NCBI GenBank assembly: GCA_001725215.1
Contig: MEFT01000103.1
Span: forward strand, 1 to 6,628
Source of the DNA: Clostridium sp. SCN 57-10
Lineage (GTDB): Bacteria > Bacillota > Clostridia > Oscillospirales > Butyricicoccaceae
Reading direction: 5' to 3'
Length of the DNA stretch: 6,628 nt
Each line of letters starts with the position of its first letter. Positions within the stretch are counted from its first letter, which is position 1. Made by a program: the position numbers and the translations under genes. Positions 1 through 6,050 of this stretch are shown piece after piece. Below the pieces are notes generated by a model. That model saw only the letters and a program-made list of their open reading frames with translations, was not told the DNA's origin and ran no database searches.

Positions 1-372
1 CTCGGTGGCCTCGCGCGTTTCCTCCACCGTATCGAGAAATCCGCCGCCTGCCGCCAGAATGTCAAGATAGCTCGCGCCGCGCGGCTTCATAGCAAGCTCG
101 TGCTGCCGCCAGCCGCCAAACACAAGATGGGTGTGCGCGTCGATCAGTCCGGGCGTGACAAGGTTTCCACCCGCGTTGAGCATCACTGTCGCCCGCTCCG
201 CGCCGCGTGGCAGCTCGCCGTCGCCTGCGATGTCGACGACCGTGCCGTCTTCAATGAGAATGGTGGCGTTGCGCAGCTTGAGGTTTTCGCCCTGCTCGCC
301 GCCGCAATGCTTGTGCGAACCGAGCGGCGTCTGCAGCAAGCCGATATGCTTGATAAGCGTTCTGCGGGACAT
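1..372 (-). CDS. hutI: Imidazolonepropionase HutI, N-terminal part (runs off left edge)
   Basis: This is the N-terminal 124 residues of imidazolonepropionase, a cytoplasmic metal-dependent amidohydrolase that opens the ring of 4-imidazolone-5-propionate to give formiminoglutamate (third step of histidine breakdown). The gene is cut by the left window edge, so the remaining two thirds or so of a protein usually about 400-420 residues long is not visible. What is seen: the amidohydrolase entry motif VTPGLIDAHTHLVFGG at residues 72-87, with metal-ligand histidines at 80 and 82, followed by the family-typical SYLDILAAGGG at 101-111 and TVEETREAT at 115-123. The ATG at 372 is supported by a GGAGGGGG ribosome binding site at 376-383. 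The gene lies 20 bases after the ftcD stop, as the fourth hut gene seen in the operon. It has its own ribosome binding site, so it can be translated despite the ftcD lesion. Nothing in the visible part is broken. Confidence 0.95.
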   Translation of the reverse strand, partial: MSRRTLIKHIGLLQTPLGSHKHCGGEQGENLKLRNATILIEDGTVVDIAGDGELPRGAERATVMLNAGGNLVTPGLIDAHTHLVFGGWRQHELAMKPRGASYLDILAAGGGFLDTVEETREATE

Positions 373-392
373 AAGCCCCCTCCGTTCCAACA

Positions 393-1230
393 TTACAGGA
401 TGTGGTTCTCCAACACCTGCTTTTCAAAATCAAAGTTCTCAATCTGCAGATAATACTCCGCCGAATCGATAAGCGCCTTCATCGGCGCAAGGCCAATGAG
501 CTCGGTGCCGACGATGTGCACGCCCCAGCGCGCGGCTTCGGCACGTACCAGCTCGGTGACGCGATAGAGCGGCGTTTTGTTGAAATTGGTCATATTGATC
601 GACACCTGTGCGCAATTTTTCTCCTTGAGGAACACGCCCAGCGCCTTCCACGTCGCTCGTCGAGAGGTTGATGTTGTATGCCACAAGCGGCATGCGCGCG
701 CCGACGGCGACGACGCCCGCCGTAGGATGGATAGTGCGGCCACCGAAGTCGGGCGCCCACTTGTCTTCCTTCACCTTTTCGGCCATGCCCTCAAACTGCC
801 CCTTACGGATGGCGGCAAGGTTCTGGCGGTGGGGCGCGCTCGCCGAATCCTCATAGAGGAACACGGGGATATTGGCTTCGTCCCACACGCGCTGCGCTAC
901 CTGCTTCGACAGAGCCACCGCCTCCTCCATCGTCACTTCCTTGATGGGAATGAACGGGATGACGTCGACGGCGCCCATGCGCGGATGCTCGCCGCTGTGC
1001 TGCGTCAGGTTGATCAGCTCGGCCGCCTTTTTCGCAACGGCAACTGCTGCGTCGCCCACGCGCTCCGGCTCGCCGAGGAAGGTGATGACAGTGCGGTTGT
1101 GGCTTTCATCCGAGCTGTAGTCGAGCAGCGTGACGCCCGGAATGGCGCGGATTTCGTCGATGACCGCTTCGATAACGGCCTTGTTTCTGCCCTCGCTGAT
1201 GTTGGGCACGCATTCCATAATCTTAGCCAT
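393..1230 (-). pseudogene. ftcD: Glutamate formimidoyltransferase FtcD, broken by an out-of-frame internal deletion
   Basis: The intact enzyme moves the formimino group of formiminoglutamate to tetrahydrofolate, releasing glutamate (last step of the FTCD route of histidine degradation). Residues 1-195 read as a normal FtcD: MECVPNISEGRNK near the start, NRTVITFLGEP at 45-55, and SGEHPRMGAVDV at 79-90, with His82 at the position of the catalytic histidine of mammalian FTCD. They continue to AYNINLSTSDVE. At 645-648 homology jumps to another frame, which continues KALGVFLKEKNCAQVS and NMTNFNKTPLYRV to the natural stop at 393-395. From remembered homologues, about 20 residues between SDVE and KALG are missing. 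Joining the pieces gives about 279 residues against the usual 295-300. As written, translation gives a 263-residue protein with about 68 foreign residues, ending at 439. The ATG at 1230 has AGGAG at 1237-1241 and lies 20 bases after hutU. A real mutation or an assembly collapse are both possible. Confidence 0.88.
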
Positions 1231-1250
1231 GTTGTTCTCCTGTCTGTTTG

Positions 1251-3257
1251 TTATTGAATCAAACTGTCAATCAGCTCATCTTTTACAAGGAAGGGAAGCG
1301 TGATGTGTCCCGCGTGGTTTTGGTTGTAGAGCGCGCTCGTCTCAATCGAGTGCGCGTTGCGCGCCCACGCGCGGCGTGCGACGCCGCCCATGACGTCCCA
1401 CATCATGGCGGAGCGGATGATGTCGTCTATGCGCTCGCTGCCATCGAGCACAAGCCCGAAGCCGCCATTGATGCTCTTTCCGATTCCGACACCGCCGCCG
1501 TTGTGCAGCGCGCACAGGCTCATGCCGCGCGCCGCGTTGCCCGCAAAGCACTGCGTCGCCATATCGGCCATAACGTTTGAACCGTCTTTGATGTTCGACG
1601 TCTCGCGGAAGGGCGAGTCGGTGCCCGACACGTCGTGATGGTCGCGGCCGAGCATGACGGGGCCGATTTCGCCGTTACGCACCATTTCGTTGAAGCGCAG
1701 CGCGATGCGCGTGCGGCCTTCGGCGTCCTGATACAGAATGCGCGCCTGCGTGCCGACGACAAGTCGGTTTTCTTTCGCGTCGCGAATCCAGACCCAGTTG
1801 TCTCGATCCTGAAAGCGGCGCGTCGGGTCGATGCATTCCATCGCGGCATGGTCGGTCGCGTCGAGATCCTCTGGCTTGCCCGACAGGCATACCCAGCGGA
1901 ACGGGCCGTAGCCGTAGTCAAACAGCATGGGTCCCATAATATCCTCCACATAGGAGGGGAAAATGAAGCCGTCTTTTTCATCGATGCCGTTTTTAGAAAT
2001 CTCCGTCACGCCGGCATCGTAAACGGCCTTCATGAACGAGTTACCGTAGTCAAAGAAATAGGTGCCGGCCGCCACAAGGCTGCGGATGGCATCAAAATGG
2101 CGCCGCAGCGATTTGTCAATCTCTTTGCAGAACGTGTCGCGGTCGTGGTGCAGCATCTCTGTGCGCTGCGCAAACGTCATGCCCACCGGGCAGTAGCCGC
2201 CGTTGTATACGTTGTGGCACGAGGTCTGGTCGGATAAAAGGTCGATGTGGAAGCCGCGCGCGGCGGCACTTTCGAGCAGGTCGACGATGTTGCCGTGATA
2301 GGCGATGGAAATGCCCTTTTTCTGCTCGATGTGGCGCTGCGCGAGTGCGAACACCTCGTCAAGATCGTCGCTGATGACGTTAACCCAGCCCTGATGATGG
2401 CGCGTTTCGATGCGCGAGCGGTCGACCTCGGCAAAAATGCCGACGGCGTTTGCGATATTCGCCGCCTTGGGCTGCGCTCCGCTCATGCCGCCCAAGCCCG
2501 ACGACACAAACGTATAGCCCGCCAGATCGCCCTGCTCGGGCACGCCGAGGAACTTGCGTCCCGCGTTGAGAATGGTATTGAACGTGCCGTGCACGATGCC
2601 CTGCGGGCCGATATACATCCAGCCGCCCGCTGTCATCTGTCCGTAGTTGGCAACGCCCATCTGCTCGGCAACTTCCCAGTCCTTCAGGTTGTCAAACATA
2701 CCGACCATCAGCGCGTTGGTCAGGATGACACGCGGTGCGCCGGGGTGCGATGGGAACAGGCCGACGGGATGACCCGATTCGATGACGAGCGTCTGCTCCT
2801 GAGTCAGCTCCTCAAGATAGCGCTTGATGAGGCGGTATTGCAGCCAGTTTTGGCACGCCTGCCCCGTTTCGCCGTAGGTAACGAGCTCATAGGGATAAAG
2901 TGCGATTTCAAAATCCAGGTTGTTGTCAATCATCACCTGAAACGCTTTGCCCTCGACGCACTTGCCCTTATATTCGTCAATAGGCTTGCCCCTAAGGCGT
3001 CCCTCCGGGCGATAGCGGTAGGCATAAACACGGCCGCGCGTGCGCAGCTCCTCCAAAAACTCGGGGGCGAGCGTTTCGTGCAGCTCTTCCGGCACATAGC
3101 GCAGCGCGTTGCGCAGCGCTATTTTGGTCTGCTCGGGCGTCAGGCAATAGCCGCGATCGGGCGCGCGGCGGATGCCCTCCGCAAACGCGGGGTATGCGGG
3201 CAACTCTGCGTCCAGCTTGATGGTCATGGCGCTTGCAATGGTCTTGTTGTCTGTCAT
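1251..3257 (-). CDS. hutU: Urocanate hydratase (urocanase), long form
   Basis: Cytoplasmic NAD+-dependent lyase that hydrates urocanate to 4-imidazolone-5-propionate, the second step of histidine breakdown. The 668-residue product matches the family along its length: TLVIESGHPVGLFPS (156-170), YGQMTAGGWMYIGPQGIVHG (205-224), the glycine-rich NAD segment SGLGGMSGAQPKAA (253-266), SDQTSCHN (342-349), RDHHDVSGTDSPFRET (538-553), and LHNGGGVGIGKSINGGFGLV (584-603). The length and these motifs fit the long urocanase class that includes mammalian UROC1 (about 676 residues), not the 550-560-residue Pseudomonas/Bacillus type. Where the short form has PARICW with Cys410, this protein reads QARILY (504-509), as UROC1 does. 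The ATG at 3257 is set by a near-perfect TAAGGAGGAG at 3264-3273. The gene starts 36 bases after hutH and ends 20 bases before ftcD, so it is surely in the same transcript. No frameshift or missing block is seen. Confidence 0.97.
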   Translation of the reverse strand: MTDNKTIASAMTIKLDAELPAYPAFAEGIRRAPDRGYCLTPEQTKIALRNALRYVPEELHETLAPEFLEELRTRGRVYAYRYRPEGRLRGKPIDEYKGKCVEGKAFQVMIDNNLDFEIALYPYELVTYGETGQACQNWLQYRLIKRYLEELTQEQTLVIESGHPVGLFPSHPGAPRVILTNALMVGMFDNLKDWEVAEQMGVANYGQMTAGGWMYIGPQGIVHGTFNTILNAGRKFLGVPEQGDLAGYTFVSSGLGGMSGAQPKAANIANAVGIFAEVDRSRIETRHHQGWVNVISDDLDEVFALAQRHIEQKKGISIAYHGNIVDLLESAAARGFHIDLLSDQTSCHNVYNGGYCPVGMTFAQRTEMLHHDRDTFCKEIDKSLRRHFDAIRSLVAAGTYFFDYGNSFMKAVYDAGVTEISKNGIDEKDGFIFPSYVEDIMGPMLFDYGYGPFRWVCLSGKPEDLDATDHAAMECIDPTRRFQDRDNWVWIRDAKENRLVVGTQARILYQDAEGRTRIALRFNEMVRNGEIGPVMLGRDHHDVSGTDSPFRETSNIKDGSNVMADMATQCFAGNAARGMSLCALHNGGGVGIGKSINGGFGLVLDGSERIDDIIRSAMMWDVMGGVARRAWARNAHSIETSALYNQNHAGHITLPFLVKDELIDSLIQ

Positions 3258-3293
3258 CGGTAGCTCCTCCTTATCGTTCTGCGTGGTGCGCGC

Positions 3294-4817
3294 TTACGCC
3301 AGCGAGCCGCACACCGCCTCGGCTGCGTCGAGCAGCGCGCGCGAGGATACAAGCTGCTCCAGCTTTACCATTTCGTCATGCATGACGATATCGTGCTCGA
3401 TAAACGGCACCCTGCTGCGAATCAGGTCATAGGCGGCGCGCGTGGCGGGAGCCAGCTTTTCCGCACCGCGAAAATCGACGGCCTGTGCCGCGGCAAACAG
3501 CTCGATGCCGACGACACGCTCTGAGTTGCTCAGAATCATGCGCGCCTTGCGCGCCGCCGTCGTGCCCATGCTCACGTGATCTTCCTGATTGGCCGACGAG
3601 GGAATCGAATCGACGCAGGCGGGGTGGGCGTAAATCTTGTTTTCCGACACCATGGACGCCGCGGAATACTGCGTAATCATAAAGCCGGAGCACACGCCGC
3701 CGTGTCTTGTCAAAAAGGCGGGCAGCCCGGAAAGCTGCGGGTTCACGAGGCGTTCGATCCGGCGCTCTGACACGTTGGCCAACTCGGCGATCGCCATGCC
3801 CGCCGTGTCCATTGCAATCGCGATCGGCTGGCCGTGGAAGTTTCCGCCCGAAATGGCTTCGTCGTCGTCCGGGAAGATGAGCGGGTTGTCGGTCACGGCG
3901 TTCAGCTCGCGCGACAGCACGTCATAGGCATATTTCAGCCCGTCGCGGCTCGCGCCATGAATTTGCGGCACGCAGCGGATGGAGTAGGCGTCCTGCACCT
4001 TTTCTGGGTTTGTATCAAATGCGAGACGGCTGCCCGCAAGCAGCGTGCGCATATTGCTTGCCACGATTTTCTGCCCCGGCTGCCCTCGCAGCTCGTGAAC
4101 CTTTGCATCAAATGCCTTGAGAATACCGAGCGACGCTTCCGTCGTCATCGCGGCGGCAAGGTCAGCCGTTTTGGCAAGATTCATCGCATCGTATACGACG
4201 AGCGCACCGATGCTCGTCATCACTTGCGTGCCATTAATGAGCGCGAGGCCCTCTTTCGCGGCCAGCTCGACGGTGTCAATGCCCGCTTTCTTCATAGCGT
4301 CGCGGCTGTGCATCACCTCGCCGCGATATTCCGCTCTGCCCTCTCCGAGCATGGTAAGAACCATATGCGACAAGGGAGCAAGGTCGCCGCTCGCGCCGAG
4401 CGAGCCTTTTTCGGGGATGATGGGATGAACGCCAGCGTTGAGCATATCGATCAGCGTTTGCAGCGTGGAGGGGCGGATGCCTGAGTTTCCGCGCGACAGC
4501 GCGTTGCAGCGCAGCAGCATGATGCCGCGCACCGCCTCGGTCGGCAGAGGCTCTCCCATGCCGCACGCATGGCTGATGATCAGGTTGCGCTGCAGCGCGG
4601 CGGTATCGTCCGCCGAAATAAGCGTATCGGAAAATTTGCCGAAGCCGGTCGTAAGTCCGTAGATGACCGCGCCTTCACTTAGTTTGCGGTCGACATACGC
4701 GCGGCAGTATTCCACGCGCCGTTTGGCTTCGTCCGTCAGCTCCACCTTAACGCCGCCGCGCGCCACGCGCACGACATCGTCAATCGTCAGGGAGAGCCCG
4801 TCAATTTTGATTGCCAT
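3294..4817 (-). CDS. hutH: Histidine ammonia-lyase
   Basis: Cytoplasmic lyase that removes ammonia from L-histidine to form trans-urocanate, the committed first step of the pathway. It uses the self-formed MIO electrophile (methylidene-imidazolone). The Ala-Ser-Gly triad that cyclises into MIO is visible at residues 142-144 inside GSLGASGDLAPLSH (138-151), and the active-site tyrosine is Tyr53 in YGLTTGFG (53-60). These are the same positions as in the characterised Pseudomonas enzyme. Other family landmarks are RCNALSRGNSGIR (103-115) and the segments QDAYSIRCVPQIHG, GGNFHGQPIA and QEDHVSMG. The 507-residue length is normal and the gene looks intact. The ATG at 4817 has a TGAGGTG ribosome binding site around 4824-4829, weaker than that of hutU. 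It is the first gene of the operon, about 65 bases downstream of the start site predicted from its sigma-A promoter, and likely repressed through the boxes at 4853-4894. Confidence 0.98.
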   Translation of the reverse strand: MAIKIDGLSLTIDDVVRVARGGVKVELTDEAKRRVEYCRAYVDRKLSEGAVIYGLTTGFGKFSDTLISADDTAALQRNLIISHACGMGEPLPTEAVRGIMLLRCNALSRGNSGIRPSTLQTLIDMLNAGVHPIIPEKGSLGASGDLAPLSHMVLTMLGEGRAEYRGEVMHSRDAMKKAGIDTVELAAKEGLALINGTQVMTSIGALVVYDAMNLAKTADLAAAMTTEASLGILKAFDAKVHELRGQPGQKIVASNMRTLLAGSRLAFDTNPEKVQDAYSIRCVPQIHGASRDGLKYAYDVLSRELNAVTDNPLIFPDDDEAISGGNFHGQPIAIAMDTAGMAIAELANVSERRIERLVNPQLSGLPAFLTRHGGVCSGFMITQYSAASMVSENKIYAHPACVDSIPSSANQEDHVSMGTTAARKARMILSNSERVVGIELFAAAQAVDFRGAEKLAPATRAAYDLIRSRVPFIEHDIVMHDEMVKLEQLVSSRALLDAAEAVCGSLA

Positions 4818-4852
4818 ATCTACACCTCAATCAATTAAAGTAGTAACGCTTC

Positions 4853-4866
4853 AAATTGGTACATTC
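4853..4866 (-). promoter_or_regulatory. Candidate operator box A in the hutH leader
   Basis: On the minus strand this reads AATGTACCAATTT after a G at 4866. Eleven bases (AATGTACCAAT, 4865-4855) are identical to box D in front of the regulator gene, on the opposite strand. It lies about 20 bases downstream of the predicted hutH start site, in the transcribed leader, and is a direct repeat of box B with the TACC cores 20 bases apart (about two helical turns). It probably strengthens repression of hutH by the adjacent GntR protein. That assignment rests on repetition and position only. Confidence 0.62.
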
Positions 4867-4877
4867 GCAGGCAAAAA

Positions 4878-4894
4878 GGTATATTTTCATTGTA
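4878..4894 (-). promoter_or_regulatory. Candidate operator box B overlapping the hutH -10 and start site
   Basis: On the minus strand this reads TACAATGAAAATATACC. The first six bases are the hutH -10 element and the rest covers the expected start of transcription. It matches 15 of 17 bases of the corresponding stretch at the regulator promoter (4997-5013, plus strand). The TACC is followed by TTTTT rather than AAT, so it is the most degenerate of the four copies downstream of the core. A protein bound here would directly block RNA polymerase. Confidence 0.62.
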
Positions 4895-4917
4895 GTGTCT
4901 TCGCGTCGCTGCGTCAA
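4889..4917 (-). promoter_or_regulatory. Sigma-A promoter of the hut operon
   Basis: On the minus strand, a -35 element TTGACG (4917-4912, five of six matches to consensus) is followed by a 17-base spacer and a -10 element TACAAT (4894-4889, five of six). This predicts a start near 4882 and an untranslated leader of about 65 bases before the hutH ATG at 4817. Spacing and match are close to ideal, implying a strong promoter that needs a repressor. The overlapping repeat boxes supply a plausible site for one. Confidence 0.8.
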
Positions 4918-4932
4918 TAGCGTGCCCAGCGA
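4906..4932. repeat. Short inverted repeat spanning the hutH -35 element
   Basis: TCGCTG (4906-4911) is matched by its reverse complement CAGCGA (4927-4932) across 15 bases, flanking the -35 element of the hutH promoter. The arms are only six bases, so this could be chance. It could also be a second regulator site, unrelated in sequence to the TGTACCAAT boxes. Confidence 0.25.
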
Positions 4933-4942
4933 AAGCTGAAAT

Positions 4943-4954
4943 TTTGTACCAATC
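4943..4954 (+). promoter_or_regulatory. Candidate operator box C, midway between the divergent promoters
   Basis: TTTGTACCAATC shares TGTACCAATC (4945-4954) with box D, and TGTACCAAT with box A in inverted orientation. It lies between the two -35 elements, well upstream of both start sites, where it would not block polymerase directly. Its TACC core is 63 bases from that of box D, close to six helical turns. It could act as an auxiliary site for looping or for cooperative binding. Function is inferred from repetition only. Confidence 0.55.
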
Positions 4955-4974
4955 GCACGGATTTTCTCTTTTCG

Positions 4975-5002
4975 TTGCAATATGCACCCGTTCTGCTATA
5001 AT
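4975..5002 (+). promoter_or_regulatory. Sigma-A promoter of the GntR regulator gene
   Basis: A perfect -10 TATAAT (4997-5002) is preceded by TG one base upstream (4994-4995), making an extended -10. A weak -35 TTGCAA (4975-4980, four of six) lies 16 bases upstream. The predicted start is near 5009, giving a leader of only about 23 bases with the AAGGAGG ribosome binding site at 5018-5024. The promoter probably also serves the downstream MATE gene. Confidence 0.75.
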
Positions 5003-5017
5003 GAAAATGTACCAATC
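5003..5017 (+). promoter_or_regulatory. Candidate operator box D at the regulator start site
   Basis: GAAAATGTACCAATC begins at the base after the -10 TATAAT and covers the expected start site. It lies in the same place relative to the -10 as box B does at the hutH promoter, and contains the exact 11-base match to box A (AATGTACCAAT, 5006-5016). The position predicts negative autoregulation of the GntR gene. Confidence 0.62.
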
Positions 5018-5031
5018 AAGGAGGGTGCCCC

Positions 5032-6012
5032 ATGGAGTTTTCGATTGACGACCAAAAGCCTATTTATAAGCAGATCGTCGAGCAGGTGCTCGTAAAAATC
5101 AAATCGGGGAAGCTGGCGCCCGGCGCGCGGCTGCCCACAGAGCGCGAGCTGGCGCAGTCGCTCGGCGTTGCCCGCGGCACGGTGAAAAAGGCATATCGCG
5201 AGCTGGCGGACAACAACATCATCGAGGTCATTCAAGGCAGCGGCAGCTATGTCTATGATGATAAGAAAATTTTTGACGGCGAGCGGCGCCGTCTTGCCAT
5301 TTCTCTTATTGATACGCTGCTCGAAAAGCTTGAATTCTGGGATTTTTCCGATAAGGAAACGGCCACTCTGCTGCGCATCTGCATGGCGCGCCGTGCCCGC
5401 GTCGACGCGCCTCTGCGCATCGCGATTATCGACTGCAACCCGGAATCGCTCGGCATTTTCAAGCGACAGCTTTCTTACATCCCCGGTATTTCCCTTTCCG
5501 TTTTTCTGGTCGACTCCATCATCATGGACGACGCGCCGCAGCGGCTCCTCTCCGACTTTGACCTGCTGCTTACGACCGAAACGCACTTCGAGCAGGTGCA
5601 GCGCGCACTGCGCGGCTCTCCGCTGCAGCTCATGGCCGCGCCGGTTTCGCTTTCTCGGCAGACCATTGTGGCAATCGGTGCGCTGCCCGAGGGCTGCCCC
5701 ATCGGCATTGTCTGCATGAGCAACAAGTTTTCAAACCTCATCTGTGAGCAGCTTGCTCTGTTTTGCGCCGTGCCGCACCCCGTTTCGGTGCACTTTGAAA
5801 GCGACGCGGCAAGCACCGCCCGCTTTCTCAAGCGGTTTGACACCGTGATCGTACCGCCCGACTCGCCGCTGCTTGACTCTTCGGTTTCGCGTGAGTCGAC
5901 CGCAGACTTCCTCGCACGCGGCGGCAAGCTTCTCCCGTTTGAATATCTGATAGACCGCGGCACACTGATCTATGTAGAGGATCAGGTGGCCTCCATGCTG
6001 CGCGAGCGCTGA
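5032..6012 (+). CDS. GntR-family transcriptional regulator, probable regulator of the hut operon, with a non-UTRA C-terminal domain
   Basis: A 326-residue DNA-binding regulator. Residues 9-75 form a GntR winged helix: KPIYKQIVEQVL, then GKLAPGARLPTERELAQSLG (26-45), ARGTVKKAYRELADNNII as the recognition region (47-64), and the wing GSGSYV (69-74). The PIYKQI opening and the AY-containing recognition helix resemble the YtrA-type branch. Residues about 80-326 do not show the UTRA pattern of classical HutC, the FCD pattern of FadR relatives, or the aminotransferase domain of MocR. They read as two alternating alpha/beta units, one starting PLRIAIIDCNPESL (127-140) and the other CPIGIVCMSNKFSN (222-235), each with hydrophobic beta strands, ending TVIVPPDSPLL (271-281). 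I infer a two-lobed ligand-binding domain; the ligand is unknown, with histidine or urocanate the natural guesses. ATG 5032 follows AAGGAGG at 5018-5024. Divergence from hutH and the shared boxes suggest it represses both hut and itself. Confidence 0.88.
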   Translation: MEFSIDDQKPIYKQIVEQVLVKIKSGKLAPGARLPTERELAQSLGVARGTVKKAYRELADNNIIEVIQGSGSYVYDDKKIFDGERRRLAISLIDTLLEKLEFWDFSDKETATLLRICMARRARVDAPLRIAIIDCNPESLGIFKRQLSYIPGISLSVFLVDSIIMDDAPQRLLSDFDLLLTTETHFEQVQRALRGSPLQLMAAPVSLSRQTIVAIGALPEGCPIGIVCMSNKFSNLICEQLALFCAVPHPVSVHFESDAASTARFLKRFDTVIVPPDSPLLDSSVSRESTADFLARGGKLLPFEYLIDRGTLIYVEDQVASMLRER

Positions 6013-6035
6013 ACGCGCGGCGCGATCTTAAAGAA

Positions 6036-6042
6036 AAGGCGG
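6036..6042 (+). promoter_or_regulatory. Ribosome binding site that fixes the TTG start of the MATE gene
   Basis: AAGGCGG differs from AAGGAGG at one base and lies 8 bases before the TTG at 6051. No in-frame ATG or GTG exists between the regulator stop and this TTG. The next in-frame ATG (6126-6128) would cut away the first MATE helix. Confidence 0.6.
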
Positions 6043-6050
6043 TATCTTTC

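Noticed and set aside
630..660. Programmed ribosomal frameshift in ftcD
   Set aside because: No slippery heptamer or following structure is evident at the junction, and a frameshift would not restore the roughly 20 missing residues. A deletion explains the data better.
393..743. Treating the second ftcD frame (116 codons from an upstream ATG at 743) as a separate gene
   Set aside because: Only residues from KALG onward resemble FtcD; the first part is an out-of-frame reading of the upstream ftcD half. It is the C-terminal fragment of the broken gene.
577..1257. Plus-strand open frame of 226 codons opposite ftcD
   Set aside because: It mirrors the FtcD coding frame, is rich in Arg/His/Asp as expected for a shadow frame, and matches no family I recognise.
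2247..3263. Long plus-strand open frame (338 codons) opposite hutU, with another at 1635-2237
   Set aside because: They lie wholly antisense to a clearly conserved urocanase. Their composition is that of an antisense shadow of GC-rich coding DNA, and no recognisable domain is present.
3834..4484. Plus-strand open frame of 216 codons opposite hutH
   Set aside because: Antisense to an intact, conserved enzyme with no sign of independent coding.
4930..4950. Possible CodY- or CcpA-type site around CTGAAATTTTG
   Set aside because: Only part of the CodY consensus is present and the cre pattern is absent; the stretch is better explained as the flank of box C.
6013..6030. Possible terminator hairpin after the GntR gene (CGCG CGG CGCG)
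   Set aside because: The stem is only four base pairs with a three-base loop and is not followed by a run of T, so it does not look like an intrinsic terminator.
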